Source of the DNA: Mesorhizobium japonicum MAFF 303099
Lineage (GTDB): Bacteria; Pseudomonadota; Alphaproteobacteria; Rhizobiales; Rhizobiaceae
Length of the DNA: 64,000 bases
Direction: 5' to 3'
Assembly: GCF_000009625.1 (NCBI RefSeq)
Contig: NC_002678.2
Location: forward strand, 1,922,001 to 1,986,000
Shown: positions 22,216-31,890 of the stretch, piece after piece
How the letters are laid out: each line of letters opens with the position of its first letter
Position numbering within the stretch: the stretch's first letter is position 1
Notes under the pieces: generated by a model
The model's database searches: none
The model's input: only the letters and a program-made list of their open reading frames with translations
Told to the model about the DNA's origin: nothing
Program-made: the position numbers and the translations under genes

Positions 22216-22533
22216 TCAGAGATGCATGGATCGCCACGCTATTCCAACGATTCCAAGCGCGCCGTTTAAGGTCTTGAGGATGCTCGCAGATTTGGACGGC
22301 CTCGCCCGACAACGGTGTGTCGTTGGCATGACAGTTCGCGAGGCCGTCGCTGCAAGTGTCTTGCCAGCTTCGAGCCCTTATTCCTGAAAGACTGCGAAGA
22401 CGACTATTGGCCGACAGTGTGGGCCGCCCAGGAGTAGGCCAGAGCGGCCATCCGTCGCCCTGCCGTGCTGTAGCAGTGGCCTGCCTCGATCCGGCTGGCA
22501 CTTCAGCAGCAAGCACGATCGCAAGACCAGCTA
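22216..22533. other. Gene-less stretch
   Basis: No gene with a plausible ribosome-binding site or family is seen. Long open frames exist on both strands, but they are arginine/proline-rich and typical of high-GC DNA. No promoter or hairpin of note. Confidence 0.35.
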
Positions 22534-22704
22534 CTAATCCTTGGTCGGGGGCAGCTTTGGCACACAGTCAACCGCTTCGCCGCAGCGCGAGGTATCGGGC
22601 AACGATCTGAAATTTGCCTTCTCTGTCTGCCGGACCAGTTTCGCAAACAAGAGCGCGAAACATGCCATCATGACGACAATGATAATCAAGCGAATAAACG
22701 GCAA
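22534..22704 (-). CDS. Small membrane-anchored peptide (TTG start)
   Basis: A 56-residue candidate with TTG at 22704 placed 7 bases after GGAG. One hydrophobic helix near the start (IRLIIIVVMMACFALLFAKL) is followed by a positively charged stop and a hydrophilic tail with two cysteines (about residues 40 and 47) that could pair outside the membrane. The frame stays open upstream, but that part looks non-coding. The annotation rests on the site, the helix and the polar tail; no family is recognised. Confidence 0.4.
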   Translation of the reverse strand: MPFIRLIIIVVMMACFALLFAKLVRQTEKANFRSLPDTSRCGEAVDCVPKLPPTKD

Positions 22705-22940
22705 GCGCAGTCTCCGCTGGTCGAGCCTCGTCAACCGCCCCACGCTGCATCTGTCTCGGTCATCGCTGCAGTGTACAGTAGGCCATGGGCAAATTGCCAA
22801 TGCGTTGGGTAGCTCGCTAAGCTGTCCTGCTTCCCATCGATATCGCAAAGATCGCAGGGGCCTGGTCGATTTCCTCCTCCCATGGCAGTGGTGACGCGTC
22901 GACCGATGCGGCGGCGGTACGATTGCCGCCGCAAGCGAAA

Positions 22941-23255
22941 TCAACGGTCAATTTCTGTAGGATGGCCTGCACCGCCAATCTTGGGCCCTGTCATCCAAGG
23001 CGGCGCCGCGGGAACATCCTCAATGACACCGACCCTGCGTGCCCAAGTCGTAAATGTCTTGTGTGCCGCATCGACGGACTTTCGACCATCATATGCGGAG
23101 TAGCAAGTGTCACTCGCCGCTGCGTGAAGCAGGCCGCGCCTTTCGAGCGGCCATTCCTCAAGAAACTCTATCGCATCCATGACACAAGCTATCCTTCGGA
23201 GAGCGAAGCCATCATCTCGTACGAAGATCGCCTGTTTGAACATTCCATCTTCCAT
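22941..23255 (-). CDS. DUF982-domain protein (copy 2)
   Basis: A 104-residue DUF982 protein. The core is CVMDAIEFLEEWPLERRG, then SAYDGRKSVDAAHKTF and TWARRVGVI. Compared with the other three copies the N-terminus is longer and the C-terminus ends in a Pro-rich tail. Start at ATG 23255 behind a GGAGG-like site in AGGGAGGTCAC. It is transcribed alone, in the same direction as the Usg-family gene. Function unknown. Confidence 0.8.
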   Translation of the reverse strand: MEDGMFKQAIFVRDDGFALRRIACVMDAIEFLEEWPLERRGLLHAAASDTCYSAYDGRKSVDAAHKTFTTWARRVGVIEDVPAAPPWMTGPKIGGAGHPTEIDR

Positions 23256-23483
23256 AGTGACCTCCCTTCAAACAGTGTGGCAACCGATCCTACCTCGCCT
23301 CTGCGTGGCAAGCATCTCAGTTCCGGCAAGTCGACGCGCTTGGACGCCATAGCAAACAAGACGGAATTCTGCCCGACATCCGCCAAGCTGCACTCGACAT
23401 AGGAACAGATTGGAAAGACCTCCTTTGGGTTCAAGGGGTCGGCAACCGGACGGGTGGCGCTGGTCGCCACGATTGGGCGCCGG

Positions 23484-23753
23484 CTATTGAATGGTAAAAA
23501 TGCCGTCTACCGCCTGCCATTCGGAAGGCCGGATCAAGTGGTGATGGGCGACGCGCACGGAATGCAGCGCGCCTTCCAGTTCGCGCTCCCAGTAATCCAG
23601 AAACCCCTTGAGGGTCGGGAATTCCGGTGCGAGATCGTATTCCTGCCAAACGTAGAGCTGCAAAAGGCTCGGATGATCGGGAAGGTGGTAGTGAATCTCC
23701 GCGGTTGTGAGACCGTAGCCCTCCATCTGCAGCCGGAATTCCCTGCTGACCAT
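23484..23753 (-). CDS. usg: Usg-family protein
   Basis: An 89-residue protein closely matching the Usg family: GYGLTTAEIHYHLPDHPSLL, VWQEYDLAPEFPTLK, FLDYWERELEGALHSVRVAH and the closing AVDGIF. The family is named after an open frame upstream of tryptophan genes in Caulobacter and has no established activity; small copies recur in rhizobial stress clusters. ATG at 23753 follows GAGAG. It overlaps no neighbour but is only 22 bases behind the hypothetical gene at 23776, so these two are probably one operon. Confidence 0.85.
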   Translation of the reverse strand: MVSREFRLQMEGYGLTTAEIHYHLPDHPSLLQLYVWQEYDLAPEFPTLKGFLDYWERELEGALHSVRVAHHHLIRPSEWQAVDGIFTIQ

Positions 23754-23775
23754 GCGTCTCTCCTATCGCGCGCGT

Positions 23776-24123
23776 TCAGGCATCAAGTCCTTGCGGGCGT
23801 TCTCTGGCCCGCCATTCCTCGAGGTCACAGCCTACCTCGGCGCGACTATCGTCCAGTCGGCGAAGTGCGTCCATGACGGCGTCAAACGTCACCGGGCTCG
23901 CAGCACCCGGTGGCTTTCGCAGCGCAGGCATGGAGTCGACGGCGCAAGCATCAGAAGCCCATGAGGCAAGAATGGCGCGCTTTTCCTGAGGGTCGAGCGT
24001 GCGGTCGCCCACCACCTCATCGGGGTGGCTAAAGTGCCGCGCCGGAAACAGCAGGCGGTCAAGCGAAGGATCAGAGGTTTCAGGGGCGATCGAGGGGATG
24101 TTTTTCGGGAAAGTTCGTTCCAT
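23776..24123 (-). CDS. Conserved hypothetical protein
   Basis: A 115-residue soluble protein. ATG at 24123 is chosen because GGAG lies 8 bases upstream, while the longer form has no site. The middle carries LLFPARHFSHPDEVV and QEKRAILASWASDACAVDSMPALR, a pattern I associate with small rhizobial proteins found beside Hsp20 and DUF982 genes; the C-terminus contains FDAVMDALRRLDD. No catalytic motif. Probably co-transcribed with usg. It diverges from groES. Confidence 0.7.
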   Translation of the reverse strand: MERTFPKNIPSIAPETSDPSLDRLLFPARHFSHPDEVVGDRTLDPQEKRAILASWASDACAVDSMPALRKPPGAASPVTFDAVMDALRRLDDSRAEVGCDLEEWRARERPQGLDA

Positions 24124-24280
24124 CGACAGTCTCCGCTTCCTAACAATCTCCTTGGCATCGTTGTGGTGCAGAAGGCCCCCTACGGGACCCCAGCGCCAAA
24201 AAATTTCGTGGAGTTCGTATCGAATTTCAAGACCTGACAATCACGCGCCCTGGCGAAAATAGCTGCATGAATTCATGTCG

Positions 24281-24307
24281 CTAGCACTCTCGCACGCCGA
24301 GTGCCAA
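24281..24307 (+). promoter_or_regulatory. CIRCE operator of groESL
   Basis: CTAGCACTC (24281-24289), nine bases, GAGTGCCAA (24299-24307). This is the HrcA-binding inverted repeat (consensus TTAGCACTC-N9-GAGTGCTAA) with one change in each arm, 156 bases before groES. HrcA would hold this operon off until heat shock. Confidence 0.88.
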
Positions 24308-24463
24308 AATTTTTGCGGCGACCCCTTGAAACTCGAAAAATGCAAAACTAGGTCGTTATGCGCGCGATGCCTGAAAAAGGGTCGTGGCGCCCCGCACCGG
24401 CCTGATATTGCCGATCCGGTGTGGAGGAACCTCAAAAATCTGTTTGTCCCGAAGGAGAACGAT

Positions 24464-24778
24464 ATGACGTTCCGTCCATTGCATGACCGTATCCTGGTCC
24501 GCCGCATCGAAGCCGAGGAGAAGACGGCCGGCGGCATCATCATCCCCGATACCGCCAAGGAGAAGCCGCAGGAGGGCGAGGTGATTGCCATCGGCCCAGG
24601 CGCCCGTGACGAGAGCGGCAAGCTCACGCCTCTCGACGTCAAGGCGGGCGATCGCATCCTGTTCGGCAAGTGGTCCGGCACTGAGATCAAGCTCAACGGC
24701 GAGGATCTGCTGATCATGAAGGAGAGCGACGTGATGGGCGTGATCGAGCAGACCGCGACGGTCAAGAAAGCCGCCTGA
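24464..24778 (+). CDS. groES: Co-chaperonin GroES
   Basis: A 104-residue heptameric lid of the GroEL chamber. Family signatures are all present: [12 protein letters not shown] at the start, the mobile loop [28 protein letters not shown] and [23 protein letters not shown] at 24464 follows AAGGAG. It lies 59 bases upstream of groEL in the same operon, behind a CIRCE element. Rhizobia commonly carry several groESL copies; this one appears HrcA-controlled, in contrast to copies tied to nitrogen fixation. Confidence 0.97.
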   Translation: MTFRPLHDRILVRRIEAEEKTAGGIIIPDTAKEKPQEGEVIAIGPGARDESGKLTPLDVKAGDRILFGKWSGTEIKLNGEDLLIMKESDVMGVIEQTATVKKAA

Positions 24779-24825
24779 CCAAGGCTTTGATCCAACCGCA
24801 TCCAATCAATGAAGCTGCCTGTTGA

Positions 24826-26466
<1,641 letters not shown>

Positions 26467-26477
26467 TGGTAACGGCT

Positions 26478-26504
26478 GTGTCCGCGCCCGGTGGGCGCGG
26501 ACAC
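26478..26504 (+). terminator. GC-rich hairpin after groEL
   Basis: A perfect 12-base-pair stem, GTGTCCGCGCCC and GGGCGCGGACAC, with a three-base loop. No T run follows, so it may stabilise the groESL message or attenuate rather than fully terminate. Confidence 0.6.
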
Positions 26505-26524
26505 CCTGACAAATGAGTAGAGCC

Positions 26525-26755
26525 ATGAATGTGATGAACTTGAACGTAATCCCCCCGCCGGCGCGTGCGGCCACCGATCTGAACTACGAAGCAGACCTGA
26601 AGATTGCGCTTGACCCGATACTGGTCGAGTTGCTCGACAGAGCGGAGGCCGCGGGTTGGGACCGGCGCAAAGCAGCATACACGGTGATGTTTCTGGCTGC
26701 GCGGAATCTTACCGACAGCAAAGGCCCTCCTGGAAACGGGAGTTCGGCAGGCTAA
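26525..26755 (+). CDS. Small protein with the HdeD-extension helical motif
   Basis: About 76 residues, with ATG at 26525 (ATG at 26513 is also possible; neither has a strong ribosome-binding site). The core ALDPILVELLDRAEAAGWDR followed by KAAYTVMFLAARNL matches the N-terminal part of the HdeD-like protein at 11028 in position and spacing of Ala, Leu, Gly-Trp and Ala residues. This suggests a mobile helical domain of unknown function that occurs alone or fused to a membrane protein. It lies just behind groEL and could be read through the hairpin. Confidence 0.55.
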   Translation: MNVMNLNVIPPPARAATDLNYEADLKIALDPILVELLDRAEAAGWDRRKAAYTVMFLAARNLTDSKGPPGNGSSAG

Positions 26756-26839
26756 GGCGCGACGCACGCAATCCATCGCGCACGCGCCGTGGGAAAGGCT
26801 TCCGATCGATTGAGCTAACCACGTTAAACGGAGGAAAAC

Positions 26840-27160
26840 ATGGAACACAATCAATTTCAGCATCCCGTGAGGGTGCTCGTGGGTCTTGGGTTTCCGACCG
26901 ACATTCAAAGCGTAAAAGACGCCTTCGTCATGCTGGATGAATGGCCGCCATCGAAGCGAAACCCTGCTCATGGCGTCGCGCTCAATGCCTGTCGGGCAGC
27001 CCTCGCCGGCGAGGTGGATGCCGAAACCGCTCGCAGCACCTTTGTTGCGTTCGCCCGCCGCATGGATTTGCTTGTACAGGCCGCAGGCGACGTCGTCGCG
27101 GCCAAGGCAGTTGGCGCTTTCGGAGATGCTTCGAGAGGCCCCCATAACAAGTCGATGTAA
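26840..27160 (+). CDS. DUF982-domain protein (copy 3)
   Basis: A 106-residue DUF982 protein. The core: PVRVLVGLGFPTDIQSVKDA, FVMLDEWPPSKRNPAHG, CRAALAGEVDAETARSTFVAFARR. ATG at 26840 follows GGAGG. The C-terminal tail is longer than in copy 4 and rich in Ala and Gly. It is 25 bases upstream of copy 4, so a two-gene DUF982 unit, the second most compact pairing in this stress region. Function unknown. Confidence 0.85.
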   Translation: MEHNQFQHPVRVLVGLGFPTDIQSVKDAFVMLDEWPPSKRNPAHGVALNACRAALAGEVDAETARSTFVAFARRMDLLVQAAGDVVAAKAVGAFGDASRGPHNKSM

Positions 27161-27185
27161 TCGGTCTGTGGGAGCGGAGAAAGCT

Positions 27186-27434
27186 ATGAGGGATATTCGA
27201 TTTCCCGAACCAGTGAGACTGCGCGTGAGACCCTCGAGGGAGCGGGTGGTTGCCAGCAGTTGGGAAGCACTTGAGTGCCTTCATGACCAATGGCCAGAAT
27301 GGGCGAGAGGACCAAGCTATCGAGCTGCCTGCCGCACTTGTCGCGACTCCTTGGACGGATGGCGGGCTCCGCAACAAGCAAGAAGGGCATTTTTGAAAGC
27401 GGCCCGTCGTGCGGGTTTGGTCCAGGCCTCATAG
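27186..27434 (+). CDS. DUF982-domain protein (copy 4)
   Basis: An 82-residue DUF982 protein: RFPEPVRLRVRPSRERVVAS, then WEALECLHDQWPEWARGPSY, CRDSLDGWRAPQQARRAFLKAARRAGLV. ATG at 27186 follows GGAG. It is the shortest copy and lacks the extended tails. It lies 25 bases after copy 3 and was probably formed by tandem duplication, though the two are well diverged. Confidence 0.85.
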   Translation: MRDIRFPEPVRLRVRPSRERVVASSWEALECLHDQWPEWARGPSYRAACRTCRDSLDGWRAPQQARRAFLKAARRAGLVQAS

Positions 27435-27540
27435 TGAGTTCAGCGCCGAGCAAGTCTTTGCTTTGCAAACGACGCAATCTGAACGATTGCACGCCTCCTT
27501 CGGATCGGCAAGGAGCGGATATGACCCGGCGGCCGAAGTC

Positions 27541-27565
27541 GGAACCAGCCTAATTGCACGTCGTT
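27541..27565 (+). promoter_or_regulatory. Orphan EcfG-type promoter
   Basis: GGAAC (27541-27545), 16 bases, CGTT (27562-27565), an exact consensus match. No recognised gene lies downstream on the plus strand, so it may serve a small RNA or an unannotated short peptide, or be a chance match. Confidence 0.45.
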
Positions 27566-28004
27566 GCCGCCGTTTACCGCAAGCATCGTTCCCAAGCCTT
27601 TCGAAACGGCGAGTCATGAGCTGCGAGTGACGAGCGCCATCAATGAGACGGACAAGACTGACGAAAAGGCCCAAAATCATTTCGCCTACAACTTACGCAC
27701 TTACGCGACAGCGCTCAATTCAAACTCGAAGAATTGAGCACAGATCTTTGATTTGTAACAAGTTGGTGGGCCCGGAGGACGAGTTAAAATCATTGATTTA
27801 ATTAGCTTTTTCGTGGGCCAAGATCAGAAGTCTTCCCGTATCGTTCCGCATGCACCCGCGTACCCGTACAGTCGACCTTAGCTAGGCCAATGCCTCCTCT
27901 GCGAACATAAGCTGCCCTTCAAACCAAGGTCTCGGAAAATCCTGATCGGGTGGGAGGATATCAGCACCCGGACCGCATAGAAGCCGGACATTCGCCCACC
28001 GCTG
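27566..28004. other. Gene-less stretch with hairpin and repeat B
   Basis: No convincing gene. A perfect nine-pair hairpin (GCTCAATTC 27713-27721 with GAATTGAGC 27731-27739) lies about 150 bases after the EcfG-type promoter. Repeat B follows. A frame from about 27641 gives a 52-residue arginine-rich peptide that I do not accept. Confidence 0.4.
27763..27877 (+). repeat. Direct repeat B with tRNA 3'-end-like start
   Basis: It begins TTGGTGGGCCCGGAGGAC, the reverse complement of a tRNA 3' end (GTCCTCCGGGCCCACCA). It continues with sequence shared with repeat A (20069-20173) in the same order, to GTCGACCT. Together with A it brackets the heat-shock/DUF982 block. Confidence 0.65.
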
Positions 28005-28622
28005 TCATTTCTTCGTGGCCTTGCGCTGCTCTGACTGCGATGAACCAAGCGCGCGCAGCACCGCCTCGACAGCCTGGCCTGTCAATTCGGGCCGGGCGCC
28101 TCGTTCGAGGATGCCGCGCGTCACCTGCAGCCATATGCCGATCACGATGTCGACTGCCAACTCTGCGTCCCGCAGGCTCAGCCGGCCCTGAACAATCGCT
28201 TCGGCAATATCCGCCTTGAGGTTATTCCGGATCCCTCGCGCAAATTCCGTCGGTGAGTGAGAACTCTGAACGACCAGCCTGGCCCAGTTGGAGTCCGAGA
28301 TCGCCTTTTCCAAGAATCGCGTGAAGGCAAAGGTCAGGCGTTCGACTGGATCTTGTAGTTCCAGGCGCGCAGGCGTCAGCACGGCGTCAAAGCTCTCCCC
28401 GAGTTTCTCGCCGACTGCTGAGGCCAATTCATCGATGCTCTGGAAGTGATAATAGAACGTGCCCTTCGCGACACCTGCTGCCTCTACCACGGCATCCACA
28501 GTGAGGCCCTCGCGGGGCCGCTCCGCGAGCAGCATCGCCCCTGCCTCCACGATAAGTGTGCGTGTCCTTTCCCGCTTCTCGCGTCCGATCTCCGCCCTGC
28601 GCGCCAAATCAACCTTTGCCAT
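28005..28622 (-). CDS. TetR-family transcriptional regulator
   Basis: A 205-residue repressor with an N-terminal helix-turn-helix (LTVDAVVEAAGVAKGTFYYHF) and a C-terminal ligand domain of the TetR_C type. ATG at 28622 reads away from the patatin operon. The intergenic region between them holds a GACNATATNGTC palindrome within a promoter, and nearly the same block precedes the RND efflux operon at 31742. The likely job is to repress both operons, with an inducer sensed by the C-terminal domain. A fatty acid or phenolic ligand is possible but unsupported. Confidence 0.88.
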   Translation of the reverse strand: MAKVDLARRAEIGREKRERTRTLIVEAGAMLLAERPREGLTVDAVVEAAGVAKGTFYYHFQSIDELASAVGEKLGESFDAVLTPARLELQDPVERLTFAFTRFLEKAISDSNWARLVVQSSHSPTEFARGIRNNLKADIAEAIVQGRLSLRDAELAVDIVIGIWLQVTRGILERGARPELTGQAVEAVLRALGSSQSEQRKATKK

Positions 28623-28630
28623 CCGTCATA

Positions 28631-28699
28631 CCTTTTTGCATTGCACCATTACGAAAATCTCATATTGACCATATAGTCGATTTGACCTAAAGATGCAAA
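28631..28699 (+). promoter_or_regulatory. Promoter/operator block 1 (TetR target)
   Basis: TTGACC (28665-28670), 17 bases, TAAAGA (28688-28693) as -35/-10, overlapped by the palindrome GACCATATAGTC (28667-28678). The whole 69-base block is about 75 percent identical to 31742-31809. Confidence 0.65.
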
Positions 28700-28786
28700 T
28701 TGAAATTGAGCCGGCGAATTCGACCGGCCTCACTCGGGCTCCCCTGCAGCCCCTACCGCTTTCAGATCAGAAGGAACAGCATCCCC

Positions 28787-29959
28787 ATGAACGTACTGGC
28801 TTCGAAAGACTTCAGAACAGAAAAACGGCCTCTCCCGTTCGAATGCATTGCCCTGGTGTTGCAGGGTGGCGGCGCGCTCGGAGCCTATCAAGCCGGAGTC
28901 TACGAAGCTCTTGCCGAGGCCGATATCCATCCAGACTGGGTCGCCGGGGTCTCAATCGGTGCCATCAACTCAGCCATCATAGCCGGAAATGAACCCACTG
29001 AACGGGTTCCGAAGCTGCGGGCCTTCTGGCGCGAGATCAGCGCGAACCCCCTTCTCGACTGGGCTGCTGCCTCGCCGGCACTCGCTCCGACAGGGACCCT
29101 GCCCCGCTTGCTCTTCAATCAGTTCAGCGCGGCCTGTGCGCTCGTCGCCGGTGCCCCTGGCTTCTTCAGCCTTCGGCAGCCCGTTCCTTGGCTGCAAGCG
29201 GACGGCTCCCTCGAAGGAACGAGCTTCTACGAAACCAAACATCTGAAGAGCACACTGGAGCGGCTCGTCGACTTCGACCGGATCAACGCCGGCCGCATGC
29301 GCTTCAGCGTCGGTGCGGTGAACGTGCGCTCCGGAAATTTCGTCTATTTCGACAATGATCAGCATACAATCCGCCCCGAGCACGTGATGGCCAGCGGGTC
29401 GCTTCCGCCTGGCTTCCCCGCCGTCGAGATCGACGGTGAATTCTACTGGGACGGCGGCCTTATCTCGAACACGCCTCTGCAATGGGTGGTCGAACATGGG
29501 GCACGGCAGGACACCCTCGCTTTCCAGGTGGATCTCTGGAGCGCACGCGGCGAATTTCCGCGCAATCTGTCCGAGGTCGCGACGCGGCAGAAGGAGATAC
29601 AGTATGCGAGCCGCTCACGCGCGCACACCGATCAGTTCAAGCAATATCAGCGTGCCCGACACACCCTCGCGAGCCTTCTTTCAAAACTGCCGCCCGAGTT
29701 GCTCGACAGCGAGGAAGCAACTGCACTGAGCTCGATCGCGGACCATAAGGTCTACAAACTCGTGCACCTGACATATCGCTCAAAACAACATGAGGGGCAC
29801 TCGAAGGATCATGAGTTTTCGAGGCTGTCCATGGAGGAGCATTGGCGCGCCGGCTATTTCGACGCCGTGCGCACGTTACGCCATCCCGAGGCATTGCTAC
29901 GGCCCGACAATCTGGAAGGGGTGAGCACCTACGATCTTGCCGAGGACGGGCGGGAGTAG
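28787..29959 (+). CDS. Patatin-like phospholipase (DUF3734 type)
   Basis: A 390-residue lipid acyl hydrolase. Oxyanion segment QGGGALGAYQAGVYEAL (about 26-42), nucleophile elbow GVSIGA (Ser56) and catalytic Asp222 in YWDGGL are all present. The C-terminal domain from about 240 (VDLWSARGEFPRNLSEV, then HWRAGYFDAVRTL) is the DUF3734 region seen in this bacterial branch. No signal peptide, so cytoplasmic or membrane-peripheral; it may act on lipids or polyester granules. ATG at 28787, AAGGAAC site. It opens the operon with acetoacetate decarboxylase and 3-hydroxybutyrate dehydrogenase, hinting at 3-hydroxybutyrate metabolism. Confidence 0.9.
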   Translation: MNVLASKDFRTEKRPLPFECIALVLQGGGALGAYQAGVYEALAEADIHPDWVAGVSIGAINSAIIAGNEPTERVPKLRAFWREISANPLLDWAAASPALAPTGTLPRLLFNQFSAACALVAGAPGFFSLRQPVPWLQADGSLEGTSFYETKHLKSTLERLVDFDRINAGRMRFSVGAVNVRSGNFVYFDNDQHTIRPEHVMASGSLPPGFPAVEIDGEFYWDGGLISNTPLQWVVEHGARQDTLAFQVDLWSARGEFPRNLSEVATRQKEIQYASRSRAHTDQFKQYQRARHTLASLLSKLPPELLDSEEATALSSIADHKVYKLVHLTYRSKQHEGHSKDHEFSRLSMEEHWRAGYFDAVRTLRHPEALLRPDNLEGVSTYDLAEDGRE

Positions 29960-30061
29960 GCGCGTGCAATGGTGCCTGACATGCTCCGTTCAATCGCAAG
30001 CCTATGCGGCTCCTCCTCAACGCGAGCCATCCACGTCAACAATTGAAGGAATTCTTCAGCC

Positions 30062-30847
30062 ATGCATCAAGACACCGTCCGGGCAACGGCCTTCGCCATG
30101 CCCCTGACCAGCCCGGCCTATCCGGTCGGTCCGTACCGTTTCCGCAATCGCGAATACCTGATCATCACGTATCGGACAGATCCAAAGAAACTGCGCAGTC
30201 TCGTGCCGGAGCCGCTCGAACTATCCGAACCCCTCGTGAAGTTCGAGTTCATTCGCATGCCGGACTCGACGGGCTTCGGCAACTACACGGAGAGCGGACA
30301 GGTCATCCCTGTCACGTTCCGCGGCCGCAAAGGCAGCTACACCCACTGCATGTTTCTTAACGACCATCCACCGATTGCCGGAGGGCGCGAGCTTTGGGGT
30401 TTTCCCAAGAAGCTTGCCACTCCGACACTGCGCACCGAGACTGACACCTTGGTGGGTACTCTTGATTACGGCCCGGTCCGTGTTGCCACGGCCACCATGG
30501 GCTACAAGCACGAAGCAGCCGACCTCTCGGCAGTGAGGAGTTCCCTCGCGGAGCCGAACTTCCTCCTCAAGATCATTCCCCATGTGGACGGCACGCCGCG
30601 CATCTGCGAGCTCGTGGAATATCACCTGGAGGACGTCGATCTGAGAGGCGCCTGGGCCGGCCCGGCATCCCTGAACCTCTGGTCGCATGCGCTGGCCCCG
30701 GTCGCCGAGCTGCCGGTACTAGAGGTGGTTTCGGCGATGCACATCGTCGCCGATCTCACACTCGCACTCGGTAAGGTCGTTCATGACTATCTACCGAAAT
30801 CCGAGCCTCGCGATCTGAAAGGAAGATCCCATGCGTTCGCAGAATGA
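30062..30847 (+). CDS. adc: Acetoacetate decarboxylase
   Basis: A 261-residue enzyme that converts acetoacetate to acetone and CO2. The Schiff-base lysine lies in [15 protein letters not shown] (Lys116/Lys117), and the flanking family segments [16 protein letters not shown] and [18 protein letters not shown] are present. It stands 102 bases behind the patatin gene and overlaps the dehydrogenase by 17 bases. Together the two enzymes would oxidise 3-hydroxybutyrate and remove acetoacetate. Some family members act on other beta-keto acids, so the substrate is inferred. Confidence 0.92.
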   Translation: MHQDTVRATAFAMPLTSPAYPVGPYRFRNREYLIITYRTDPKKLRSLVPEPLELSEPLVKFEFIRMPDSTGFGNYTESGQVIPVTFRGRKGSYTHCMFLNDHPPIAGGRELWGFPKKLATPTLRTETDTLVGTLDYGPVRVATATMGYKHEAADLSAVRSSLAEPNFLLKIIPHVDGTPRICELVEYHLEDVDLRGAWAGPASLNLWSHALAPVAELPVLEVVSAMHIVADLTLALGKVVHDYLPKSEPRDLKGRSHAFAE

Positions 30848-31661
30848 AGCTCTTACTCACAATTGGACAGAGGACGGCGGCGGTCGGCTCATGGATAAGG
30901 TCGTGGTAGTCACCGGAGCCGCGAGTGGTATTGGCAAAGAGATAGCCCTTACCTTCGCCCGCAAGGGGGCAAAGGTTGTCATTGCGGATCTTGACCTAGA
31001 CGCGGCCGAGGAGACGGCCCGTGAGATCGATCCGGCCGCTCTGCGCGCCCTCGGCGTTGGCATGGACGTTAGCAACGAGGATCAAGTCGAGAGCGGAATA
31101 TCGCGGGTTGTCGAAACCTTCGGACGCATCGACGTCCTTGTCAGCAACGCTGGCGTCCAGACCGTCGCGCCGCTCGTCGAATTCGATTTCGACAAATGGA
31201 GGAAGTTGCTTTCGATCCACCTGGATGGAGCCTTCCTGACCACCCGTGCTGCCTTGCGGCAAATGTACCGACAGAACAGCGGCAGCATCATTTACATGGG
31301 ATCCGTCCACTCCAAGGAGGCGTCTCCGTTCAAGGCTCCCTATGTCACCGCCAAGCACGGCTTGATTGGCCTGGCCAAGGTCGTGGCCAAGGAGGGCGCC
31401 GCCCATGGCGTCCGCGCCAACGTGATCTGCCCTGGATTCGTCCGCACGCCGCTGGTGGAAAAACAGATCCCGGAACAGGCGCGCGAGCTCGGAATCTCTC
31501 CCGAAGACGTGGTCAAGACAATGATGCTGAGGGAAACGGTCGACGGTGAATTCACGACCGTGCAGGACGTCGCGGAAACAGCGCTGTTCCTTGCGGCGTT
31601 CCCGTCGAACGCACTGACCGGCCAGTCGATCGTGGTGAGTCACGGGTGGTTCATGCAGTAG
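30831..31661 (+). CDS. bdhA: 3-hydroxybutyrate dehydrogenase (SDR family)
   Basis: A 276-residue NAD-dependent short-chain dehydrogenase. Features: glycine motif [15 protein letters not shown] motif [10 protein letters not shown], catalytic Ser ([11 protein letters not shown]) and [10 protein letters not shown] (YxxxK), then [21 protein letters not shown], which is characteristic of 3-hydroxybutyrate dehydrogenases. The start at 30831 has AGGAAG and overlaps adc; an internal ATG at 30891 would give a more usual length and is an alternative. It likely links poly-3-hydroxybutyrate or 3-hydroxybutyrate oxidation to acetoacetate removal by Adc. Confidence 0.9.
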   Translation: MRSQNEALTHNWTEDGGGRLMDKVVVVTGAASGIGKEIALTFARKGAKVVIADLDLDAAEETAREIDPAALRALGVGMDVSNEDQVESGISRVVETFGRIDVLVSNAGVQTVAPLVEFDFDKWRKLLSIHLDGAFLTTRAALRQMYRQNSGSIIYMGSVHSKEASPFKAPYVTAKHGLIGLAKVVAKEGAAHGVRANVICPGFVRTPLVEKQIPEQARELGISPEDVVKTMMLRETVDGEFTTVQDVAETALFLAAFPSNALTGQSIVVSHGWFMQ

Positions 31662-31741
31662 GCCCGTCAGAGAGGCGTGCCTACGCCCGTCTCTCTGGCT
31701 CCCTGCCCCTGCCTTCAGATCAATCTTTGCAATCCCCCTAA

Positions 31742-31809
31742 CTTTTTGCACAGCACAAATGCGCAAATCTCATATTGACTATATCGTCGATTTGACTTAA
31801 AAGTTCAAA
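31742..31809 (+). promoter_or_regulatory. Promoter/operator block 2 (TetR target)
   Basis: TTGACT (31775-31780), 17 bases, TAAAAG (31798-31803) with the palindrome GACTATATCGTC (31777-31788) in the spacer region. It parallels block 1 (28631-28699) in order and spacing and precedes the RND operon at 31891. Confidence 0.65.
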
Positions 31810-31890
31810 GTCAAAATTGAACAGCGGCCAGGTCGCCGCGCTCACAAAACCGCCGAACCTTTCAACCTCACCGTTCCAACGGAGGCTCTC

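Noticed and set aside
24234..24262. Sigma-70 promoter for groES with CTGACA as -35
   Set aside because: No acceptable -10 hexamer at 16-18 bases; only the CIRCE element is certain.
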